Assembly: GCA_019801415.1 (NCBI GenBank)
Contig: JAHVJD010000009.1
Coordinates: 1-64,000, forward strand
Length of the DNA: 64,000 bases
Direction of reading: 5' to 3'
DNA from: Nocardioides marinus
Lineage (GTDB): Bacteria; Pseudomonadota; Alphaproteobacteria; Rhodobacterales; Rhodobacteraceae
Below are positions 57,087-64,000 of this stretch, in pieces. The translations under genes and the position numbers were made by a program. The notes under the pieces were generated by a model. It was not told where the DNA came from, searched no databases, and saw only the letters and a program-made list of their open reading frames with translations. Numbering within the stretch: the stretch's first letter is position 1; the number at the start of each line of letters is the position of its first letter.

Positions 57087-57929
57087 TTAGCGGCCTTTCT
57101 TCTTGGCGTGGCGCGAGCGGATGATGAGCTTCTGCGACGCCTTGTTTGTGTTGCGGGTACGCTTACCCTTGGTCGGCTTACCCCAAGGTGTCACCGGGTG
57201 ACGACCACCGGAGGTCCGGCCTTCACCACCGCCGTGGGGGTGATCGATCGGGTTCATCACGACACCACGCACGGAAGGACGCTTGCCCTTGTGGCGCATA
57301 CGGCCGGCTTTACCGTAGTTCTGGTTGGAGTTGTCGGGGTTCGACACGGCACCAACGGTGGCCATGCATTCCTGACGGACCAGGCGCAGTTCACCCGAGG
57401 ACAGGCGGATCTGAGCGTAGCCACCATCACGACCAACGAATTGAGCGTAGGTACCGGCTGCACGGGCGATCTGGCCGCCTTTGCCGGGCTTCATTTCGAT
57501 GTTGTGAACGATGGTACCGATCGGCATGCCCGAGAACGGCATTGCGTTGCCCGGTTTGATGTCTGCCTTTGCGGAGGCGATGACCTTGTCACCAACTGCC
57601 AGACGCTGCGGAGCCAGGATGTAGGCCTGCTCGCCGTCGTCGTACTTCACCAGGGCGATGAAGGCAGTACGGTTGGGGTCATATTCGATGCGCTCGACGG
57701 TTGCGGCGACATCAAATTTATTCCGTTTGAAGTCAACGATCCGGTAGAGACGCTTTGCGCCGCCGCCACGGCGGCGGGAAGTAATCCGTCCGGTGTTGTT
57801 CCGGCCGCCCGATTTGGTCAGACCCTCAGTGAGAGACTTGACCGGACGCCCTTTCCAAAGCTCCGAACGGTCGATCAGAACCAGCCCACGCTGGCCCGGC
57901 GTCGTCGGCTTATACGACTTAAGTGCCAT
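57087..57929 (-). CDS. rplB: 50S ribosomal protein L2
   Basis: The 280-aa L2 has the SH3-like core and the conserved [19 protein letters not shown] motif (with the catalytic-region His) near the C-terminus. It starts a block separated from rplW by the DUF3008/CsbD cassette. Confidence 0.97.
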   Translation of the reverse strand: MALKSYKPTTPGQRGLVLIDRSELWKGRPVKSLTEGLTKSGGRNNTGRITSRRRGGGAKRLYRIVDFKRNKFDVAATVERIEYDPNRTAFIALVKYDDGEQAYILAPQRLAVGDKVIASAKADIKPGNAMPFSGMPIGTIVHNIEMKPGKGGQIARAAGTYAQFVGRDGGYAQIRLSSGELRLVRQECMATVGAVSNPDNSNQNYGKAGRMRHKGKRPSVRGVVMNPIDHPHGGGEGRTSGGRHPVTPWGKPTKGKRTRNTNKASQKLIIRSRHAKKKGR

Positions 57930-58061
57930 GCTTTCTGTCTTCCGTTTAGCGTGCCGGGCCTTCGGTTGTTGTCTTTGGCCCAGCTATGTTTAAGGCCCCC
58001 GTAGGTGCCTGAGTTATAGGGCCCCGAAGGTCCCCAGTTCGAACATCCCGACAAACGTAAC
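57930..58061. other. Leader region of the rplB block
   Basis: No gene. On the minus strand TATAAC (plus 58013-58018) is a possible -10 for rplB, with only a weak -35. A new promoter is expected here because the DUF3008 cassette separates rplW from rplB. Confidence 0.35.
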
Positions 58062-58084
58062 GACCCCGGAACGAATCCGGGGTC
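58062..58084 (-). terminator. Terminator candidate downstream of DUF3008 gene
   Basis: GACCCCGGA and TCCGGGGTC form a perfect 9-bp stem with loop ACGAA, about 170 nt past the DUF3008 stop. The T-tract is short (GTTACGTTTG). The intervening 3'UTR shows nothing recognised. Confidence 0.5.
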
Positions 58085-58253
58085 TTCAGGATTGGTGCGG
58101 CTTAACAGATGCCGCGCGGGCTGGCAATGGGGTGTTTGCCGAACCACCCGCCGAACCGCAAACCGGGTGAGCGGATCATCGGCTTTGTCAGGCCAGTCAC
58201 CCTGAATTACGGGCTATATGCGGCGGAACTGATCGGCCGCCAAGGCGCCGCGC

Positions 58254-58436
58254 TCACGACTTCTTGCGCGGCAGGCCATCATGGTCGGTCGACGCCAGTT
58301 CCTCCAGCTCGTCCTCGCTCATCGATTCGTACATGTCCTTCGACGCCCCGGTGAGCTCGGACACCTTGGTGTCACCGCGCTTGGCCGACAAGGCGGCCCC
58401 TGCGGCCTTCTGCTGCGCCTTCGACTTGGCTTTCAT
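58254..58436 (-). CDS. DUF3008 small protein
   Basis: The 60-aa protein starts MKAKSKAQQKAAGAALSAKR and has SMSEDELEELAS, matching small DUF3008 proteins. AGGAGG is 6 nt upstream. The function is unknown. It is divergent from csbD and shares the GGAAC-N17-CGTT promoter type, so it is probably a stress protein (inference). Confidence 0.82.
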   Translation of the reverse strand: MKAKSKAQQKAAGAALSAKRGDTKVSELTGASKDMYESMSEDELEELASTDHDGLPRKKS

Positions 58437-58467
58437 GGCGTCCTCCTGTGTGGGCTGCTGAACGTGA

Positions 58468-58493
58468 AACGCCACGGCCCCCTGCCCGGTTCC
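58468..58493 (-). promoter_or_regulatory. EcfG-type general stress promoter of the DUF3008 gene
   Basis: On the minus strand GGAAC (plus 58489-58493), 17-bp spacer, CGTT (plus 58468-58471), 32 nt before the start codon. This matches the alphaproteobacterial EcfG consensus GGAAC-N16/17-CGTT. Confidence 0.75.
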
Positions 58494-58518
58494 GGTGCGC
58501 TGCGCGGCCCTGGAAGGC

Positions 58519-58543
58519 GGAACCTATCCGCGCTCCAGACGTT
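58519..58543 (+). promoter_or_regulatory. EcfG-type general stress promoter of csbD
   Basis: GGAAC (58519-58523), 16-bp spacer, CGTT (58540-58543), 40 nt before the start codon. It is back-to-back with the DUF3008 promoter and needs no mismatch to the consensus. Confidence 0.8.
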
Positions 58544-58582
58544 GTCGAGACAGGCTCACCAACCACAGGAAAGGACGAAGCC

Positions 58583-58780
58583 ATGGACTGGAATCAAGTG
58601 AAGGGCCAATGGAAGCAGCTGAAGGGCGCAGCCCAGCAAACCTGGGGTGACATCACCGACGACGATTGGGACCGGATCAACGGCCGCCGTGAAGAACTGG
58701 CCGGCAAGATCCAGGAACGCTACGGCCGCGAAAAAGAAGAAGCCGAACGCGAAATCGATCAGTGGATCGCGCGCCTGTAA
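58583..58780 (+). CDS. CsbD-family stress protein
   Basis: The 65-aa, highly charged protein starts MDWNQVKGQWKQLKGAAQQT, the CsbD signature, and ends REIDQWIARL. CsbD-like proteins are general stress proteins of unknown mechanism. AGGA precedes the ATG. The gene is plus-strand, opposite to the flanking ribosomal genes, with an EcfG-type promoter. Confidence 0.92.
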   Translation: MDWNQVKGQWKQLKGAAQQTWGDITDDDWDRINGRREELAGKIQERYGREKEEAEREIDQWIARL

Positions 58781-58834
58781 CCCGGTTGGCGCGGGGCAGC
58801 TCCCTCCCCGTGCCTAGCACGTAGGCGCATGTAA

Positions 58835-58862
58835 AAAGGCCCTCGCTTTCGCGAGGGCCTTT
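58835..58862. terminator. Bidirectional terminator (csbD / rplW)
   Basis: AAAGGCCCTCGC and GCGAGGGCCTTT form a perfect 12-bp stem with loop TTTC and flanking A/T runs. It ends csbD on plus and the rpsJ-rplC-rplD-rplW block on minus. Confidence 0.93.
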
Positions 58863-58886
58863 CATGTTCTTCCAAGAAGGCAGATC

Positions 58887-59183
58887 TCAGAGACCAGTGG
58901 TCACGTCGATGGTGTTGCCTTCTTCCAGGGTCACATAGGCCTTCTTGACGTCCTTGCGACGGCCCAGCTGGCCGCGGAAACGTTTGACCTTACCCTTGGT
59001 GACGGTGGTGTTGACCGCTTTCACCTTGACGCCAAAGAGAGCTTCAACAGCTTCCTTGATCATCGGCTTGTTGCTGTCGATCGCCACTTCGAACACCACG
59101 GCGCCGTTTTCGGACGCCAGGGTGGATTTCTCGGTGATGATCGGCTTGCGGATCACGTCGTAGTGTTCTGCCTTCGCGCTCAT
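58887..59183 (-). CDS. rplW: 50S ribosomal protein L23
   Basis: The 98-aa L23 has [20 protein letters not shown] and [19 protein letters not shown]. It overlaps rplD (ATGA). A strong terminator follows, so the first S10 block ends here. Confidence 0.97.
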   Translation of the reverse strand: MSAKAEHYDVIRKPIITEKSTLASENGAVVFEVAIDSNKPMIKEAVEALFGVKVKAVNTTVTKGKVKRFRGQLGRRKDVKKAYVTLEEGNTIDVTTGL

Positions 59184-59797
59184 TTCAGGCGAGCCTCCAG
59201 TGCTTCGACACCTGCTTTGGTGATCACCAGGGTGTCACGCTTCAGGATGTCATAGACGTTGGCACCGATGGTCGGCAGTACGTCCAGACCTTCGATGTTC
59301 TTGGCGGCGCGAGCAAAACCCTCGTTCACGGCAGCGCCGTCGATGACCAGAGCGCGTTTCCAGCCCAGGTTCTTCACCTGCTTGGCCAGAGCGGAGGTCT
59401 TGCCCTCGGCGCTCGCGTCCTCGATGATGACCAGCTCGCCCGCTTTCGCCTTGGCGGACAGCGCGTGGCGCAGGCCCAGCTTGCGGAACTTCTTGGTCAG
59501 CTCGTGGCCGTGCGACCGCGGGGTCGGACCCTTGTAGATACCACCCTTGCGGAAGATCGGCGCGTTGCGATCACCGTGGCGTGCGCCGCCGGTGCCCTTC
59601 TGGCGATAGATCTTCTTGGTCGAGTAGGAGGTCTCGGAGCGGGTCTTCACCTTGTGGGTGCCCTGCTGCGCGTTGTTGCGCTGCCAGCGAACCACACGGT
59701 GCAGGATGTCCGCACGCGGCTCCAGGCCGAACAGCTCTTCGGACAGTTCGATGTCGCCCGCTTTGCCGCCGTCCAGTTTGATCACGTCAAGTTTCAT
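59180..59797 (-). CDS. rplD: 50S ribosomal protein L4
   Basis: The 205-aa L4 has [28 protein letters not shown] (positions about 52-79) in its extended loop. In E. coli L4 represses its own S10 operon. It overlaps rplC by 4 bp. Confidence 0.97.
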   Translation of the reverse strand: MKLDVIKLDGGKAGDIELSEELFGLEPRADILHRVVRWQRNNAQQGTHKVKTRSETSYSTKKIYRQKGTGGARHGDRNAPIFRKGGIYKGPTPRSHGHELTKKFRKLGLRHALSAKAKAGELVIIEDASAEGKTSALAKQVKNLGWKRALVIDGAAVNEGFARAAKNIEGLDVLPTIGANVYDILKRDTLVITKAGVEALEARLK

Positions 59798-60498
59798 GCT
59801 TCACCACCTTCCGCGGGAGCTTCCGCAGTTTTCAGAGCGGCCGGGAAAGGCAGACCCTCGGGGGCTTTCTTCTTCACGGCATCCTTGACGGTAACCCAGC
59901 CGGATTTCGGGCCCGGAACGGCGCCCTTGATGAAGACCAGGCCGCGCTCGGCGTCGGTTTTCACCACTTCCAGGTTCTGGGTGGTCACACGGGCAGCACC
60001 CATGTGGCCCGCCATCTTCTTGCCTTTGAAGACGCGGCCGGGGTCCTGACACTGACCGGTCGAACCGTGCGAACGGTGCGAGATCGACACACCGTGCGAG
60101 GCGCGCAGACCACCGAAGTTGTGACGCTTCATGGCACCTGCGAAACCTTTACCGATCGAGGTACCGGTCACGTCCACTTTCTGGCCAGCCAGGAAATGTT
60201 CGGCCGAAATTTCGGCACCGACTTCGATCAGGCCTTCCGCGGGAACGCGGAACTCGGCCAGCTTGCGCTTGGGCTCAACCTTGGCTGCTGCGAAGTGACC
60301 GCGCATGGCTTTGCTGGTGCGCTTTGCCTTGGCGGTACCGGCACCCAGCTGAACAGCGGTGTAGCCGTCCTTTTCCTCGGTGCGCTGAGCAACAACCTGC
60401 AGGCCGTCCAGGGACAGAACGGTCACAGGAATCTGCTTGCCGTCTTCCATGAACAGTCGGGTCATGCCGACTTTCTTTGCGATAATACCGGAACGCAT
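59794..60498 (-). CDS. rplC: 50S ribosomal protein L3
   Basis: The 234-aa L3 starts [20 protein letters not shown] and has the [13 protein letters not shown] and [10 protein letters not shown] motifs. It starts 18 bp after rpsJ. Confidence 0.97.
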   Translation of the reverse strand: MRSGIIAKKVGMTRLFMEDGKQIPVTVLSLDGLQVVAQRTEEKDGYTAVQLGAGTAKAKRTSKAMRGHFAAAKVEPKRKLAEFRVPAEGLIEVGAEISAEHFLAGQKVDVTGTSIGKGFAGAMKRHNFGGLRASHGVSISHRSHGSTGQCQDPGRVFKGKKMAGHMGAARVTTQNLEVVKTDAERGLVFIKGAVPGPKSGWVTVKDAVKKKAPEGLPFPAALKTAEAPAEGGEA

Positions 60499-60516
60499 AA
60501 TCTATACCCTCCGATC

Positions 60517-60831
60517 TTACGATTGCAGCTTGATTTCGACGTCAACGCCAGCGGCCAGGTCGAGCTTCATCAGCGCGTCCACGGTCTGCGGGGTCGGGTC
60601 GACGATGTCGAGAAGACGCTTGTGCGTACGGATCTCGAACTGATCGCGGGATTTCTTGTCGATGTGAGGGCCACGCAGAACGGTGAACTTCTCAATCTTG
60701 TTCGGCAGCGGGATCGGGCCGCGCACTTGGGCGCCGGTCCGCTTGGCAGTGTTGACGATTTCCTGGGTGCTGGCATCCAGCACGCGGTAGTCAAATGCCT
60801 TCAGCCGGATACGGATGTTTTGGCTTTGCAT
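60517..60831 (-). CDS. rpsJ: 30S ribosomal protein S10 / NusE
   Basis: The 104-aa S10 starts [20 protein letters not shown] and has [20 protein letters not shown]. It also works in transcription antitermination with NusB. First gene of the S10 array, 324 bp after tuf, with a good promoter. Confidence 0.97.
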   Translation of the reverse strand: MQSQNIRIRLKAFDYRVLDASTQEIVNTAKRTGAQVRGPIPLPNKIEKFTVLRGPHIDKKSRDQFEIRTHKRLLDIVDPTPQTVDALMKLDLAAGVDVEIKLQS

Positions 60832-60905
60832 CGTACAGCCTTATTCTAGGCGTTGGGGTTGAGAGGAGGGCCTGCGCTCACCGCAATCCCTCATCGAACC
60901 CAAAA

Positions 60906-60923
60906 GGCGGGAATCATCCCGCC
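60906..60923 (-). promoter_or_regulatory. Leader hairpin in the S10 transcript
   Basis: GGCGGG and CCCGCC pair across ATGATT and on the minus strand are followed by TTTTG, about 20 nt after the predicted start site and 75 nt before rpsJ. It could be a small attenuator. Between it and tuf the gap 60979-61106 shows nothing else. Confidence 0.5.
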
Positions 60924-60949
60924 CCTGATCACACTCGGTGAACTCGCGC

Positions 60950-60978
60950 CCTATACGCGCTATGGCCCGGTCTGACAA
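60950..60978 (-). promoter_or_regulatory. Promoter candidate for the S10 operon
   Basis: TTGTCA, 17-bp spacer, TATAGG on the minus strand, about 120 nt upstream of the rpsJ start. Confidence 0.65.
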
Positions 60979-61106
60979 GGGGGTGCGCCGCGAAACAAAA
61001 GGAATTCGCAGGCACGCGCCCTGCCGGAGGCATCCGGGCCGCGCAGCCAGGCGCAAATGTAGGGGCCGCTCGTGTCACCTGCCCTTTCCCTCTGCCACGC
61101 ACAGAA

Positions 61107-61132
61107 AAAGGGCCTCCCGAGGGAGGCCCTTT
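61107..61132 (-). terminator. Intrinsic terminator after tuf
   Basis: AAAGGGCCTCC and GGAGGCCCTTT (61107-61117, 61122-61132) form an 11-bp stem with T-tract TTTTTCTG on the minus strand, 24 nt past the tuf stop. Confidence 0.92.
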
Positions 61133-61155
61133 CCATCCAGTATCAGGAGACCTGA

Positions 61156-62331
<1,176 letters not shown>

Positions 62332-62394
62332 GATGGCCTCCTTTTGTTTCGAGAGGAGCCCGCGGATGCCGCGAACCCCTCAAAGTCTTGACGC

Positions 62395-64000
62395 TTACGC
62401 GTATTTCGCCTGGATCTCTTCCGAGATGTTCTGCGGCACCGGATCGTAGTGATCGAACTGCATGGTGAACTGGGCGCGGCCCGAGCTCATCGAACGCAGG
62501 GTGTTGATGTAGCCGAACATGTTCGCCAGCGGCACGAAGGCGTCGATGGCGATCGCGTTGCCGCGGTTCTCCTGGCCGGACACCTGACCACGACGGGAGG
62601 TCAGGTCGCCGATGATGCCACCGGTGTATTCTTCCGGGGTGATCACCTCGACCTTCATCACCGGCTCGAGCAGTTTCGCGCCGGCCTTTTTCAGACCTTC
62701 GCGCATGCACATGCGGGATGCGATTTCAAAGGCCAGAACCGAGGAGTCCACGTCGTGGAACTTACCGTCGATCAGGGCAACCTTGAAGTCGATGACCGGG
62801 AAGCCTGCCAGCGGACCGGAGTCCATGACCGACTGGATGCCCTTTTCGACGCCGGGGATGTATTCCTTCGGCACCGCGCCACCGACGATGCGGGATTCGA
62901 AGGAGTAACCTTCGCCCGGCTCGGTCGGCTGGATCTCCAGCTTGACTTCCGCGAACTGACCCGAACCACCCGACTGTTTCTTGTGGGTGTAGGTGTGCTC
63001 GATCGGCTTCGAGATGGTCTCACGGTAGGCCACCTGCGGCGCACCGATGTTCGCCTCAACCTTGAACTCGCGCTTCAGGCGGTCCACCAGGATGTCGAGG
63101 TGAAGTTCGCCCATGCCCTTCATGATGGTCTGACCGGACTCGAGGTCGGTTTCGACGCGGAAGGACGGGTCTTCGGCGGCCAGACGGGCCAGACCCTGGG
63201 ACATCTTCTCCTGGTCGGCCTTGGTTTTCGGCTCAACCGCGATCTCGATCACCGGATCCGGGAAGGTCATGGTTTCCAGAACGACCGGGTCGTTGACGGC
63301 GCAGAGGGTGTCACCGGTGGTGGTGTCCTTCAGGCCTGCCAGCGCGATGATGTCGCCCGCGAACGCTTCCGTGATTTCCTCACGGTTGTTCGAGTGCATC
63401 ATCATCATCCGGCCAACGCGCTCTTTCTTGCCCTTGGTCGAGTTCAGCAGGGTGTCGCCCTTGTTCATCACGCCGGAGTAGATCCGGGTGAAGGTCAGGG
63501 AGCCGACGAAGGGGTCGTTCATGATCTTGAACGCCAGACCTGCGAAGGGCATGTCGTCGTCCGCACGGCGGGCGATGTTACGCTCTTCGTTCTCGTCACC
63601 CGGCTTGAAGCCCATGTAATCAACAACGTCCAGCGGGCTGGGCAGGTAGTCGATCACGGCGTTCAGCAGCGGCTGCACACCTTTGTTCTTGAACGCGGAA
63701 CCGCCCAGAACCGGAACGAAGTTCAGCGCCAGGGTGCCCTTGCGCAGCAGTTTGCGCAGGGTCGGCACGTCGGGCTCGTTGCCTTCCAGGTATTCCATCA
63801 TCGCGTCGTCGTCTTGCTCGACGGCCGCTTCGATCATCTTGCCGCGCCACTCTTCAGCCATGTCCTTCAGGCTGTCGCGGATCGGAGCCTTGACCCAGCT
63901 TGCGCCGAGGTCTTCGCCCTGCCACAGCCATTCTTCCATGGTGACCAGGTCGATCAGGCCTTCCAGCTCGTTCTCGGCACCGATCGGGATACCGACCGGA
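62395..64000 (-). CDS. fusA: Elongation factor G, N-terminus off the window
   Basis: The visible 534 codons are EF-G from within the G domain (reading [20 protein letters not shown] at the window edge) through domains II-V. They include [16 protein letters not shown]-like and [14 protein letters not shown] motifs. About 170 N-terminal residues lie to the right of the window. The internal start at 63939 suggested by the frame is not real, since coding continues to the edge. It is directly upstream of tuf. Confidence 0.97.
   Translation of the reverse strand, partial: PVGIPIGAENELEGLIDLVTMEEWLWQGEDLGASWVKAPIRDSLKDMAEEWRGKMIEAAVEQDDDAMMEYLEGNEPDVPTLRKLLRKGTLALNFVPVLGGSAFKNKGVQPLLNAVIDYLPSPLDVVDYMGFKPGDENEERNIARRADDDMPFAGLAFKIMNDPFVGSLTFTRIYSGVMNKGDTLLNSTKGKKERVGRMMMMHSNNREEITEAFAGDIIALAGLKDTTTGDTLCAVNDPVVLETMTFPDPVIEIAVEPKTKADQEKMSQGLARLAAEDPSFRVETDLESGQTIMKGMGELHLDILVDRLKREFKVEANIGAPQVAYRETISKPIEHTYTHKKQSGGSGQFAEVKLEIQPTEPGEGYSFESRIVGGAVPKEYIPGVEKGIQSVMDSGPLAGFPVIDFKVALIDGKFHDVDSSVLAFEIASRMCMREGLKKAGAKLLEPVMKVEVITPEEYTGGIIGDLTSRRGQVSGQENRGNAIAIDAFVPLANMFGYINTLRSMSSGRAQFTMQFDHYDPVPQNISEEIQAKYA

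Noticed and set aside
62395-63939. A complete 514-aa protein starting at 63939
   Set aside because: The frame stays open to the window edge with clear EF-G sequence, so this is the C-terminal part of fusA.

Overview
The window is GC-rich chromosomal DNA from an alphaproteobacterium, most likely a marine Rhodobacteraceae (Roseobacter-group) species. Supporting signs are an F1-ATPase chaperone ATP12 gene, a bztABCD amino-acid ABC transporter, a fused FdsG-FdsB formate dehydrogenase subunit, DUF1127 proteins with CcsR-type RNA hairpins, EcfG-type (GGAAC-N16/17-CGTT) promoters, and the gene order rpmH-rnpA-yidD-ttcA-yidC-MOSC-engB-argB. No insertion sequence, prophage or CRISPR array is visible.

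Layout. 0.5-6 kb: NAD-dependent formate dehydrogenase (fdsGB fusion and fdsA) behind a LysR regulator, with a perfect T-N11-A palindrome between regulator and structural genes. 6-8.4 kb: a MarR-type regulator, a parS-like 16-mer, an aldose 1-epimerase and tRNA-Arg(ACG). 8.5-12.1 kb: a sensor histidine kinase, a MerA-like flavoprotein disulfide reductase and a TVP38/TMEM64 membrane protein. 12.4-19.3 kb: ribosomal protein L34, RNase P protein, YidD, TtcA, a GGDEF/EAL protein, YidC, a MOSC protein and the GTPase EngB. 19.3-24.9 kb: DUF2946, PepSY membrane protein, SDR, ArgB, a ferredoxin-like protein, a SixA-like phosphatase and a DUF411 protein. 25-29.5 kb: bztABCD. 29.7-35.4 kb: ATP12, HAD phosphatase, RluA-type pseudouridine synthase, CrcB, RarA and a DegP/Q protease. 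35.5-37 kb: DAHP synthase preceded by a leader peptide containing FWYFFY and an intrinsic terminator, a textbook aromatic attenuator. 37-39.4 kb: a chemoreceptor with a duplicated sensor module.

39.5-64 kb, read on the minus strand, is the fusA-tuf, S10, spc and alpha ribosomal gene array. It is cut by three cassettes. DUF3008/CsbD sits between rplW and rplB, with divergent GGAAC-N16/17-CGTT promoters. A chemoreceptor, a 2OG-Fe(II) oxygenase-like protein and an AstE/AspA-like hydrolase sit between rplP and rpmC. Two DUF1127 genes sit between rpmD and rplO; each has an RpoH-like promoter and a 3'UTR hairpin exposing CCUCCUCCC, followed by a strong terminator. Strong intrinsic terminators end the ribosomal blocks in front of the cassettes, and new promoter candidates restart them. 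The ribosomal array therefore appears to be four or more transcription units with stress or sensing genes in the seams.

The most interesting signals are the two DUF1127-CcsR-like RNA modules, the aromatic leader peptide upstream of DAHP synthase (apparently leaderless), the divergent general-stress cassette inside the S10 array, and the parS-like site. All functional calls rest on motifs and reading; no database search was run.
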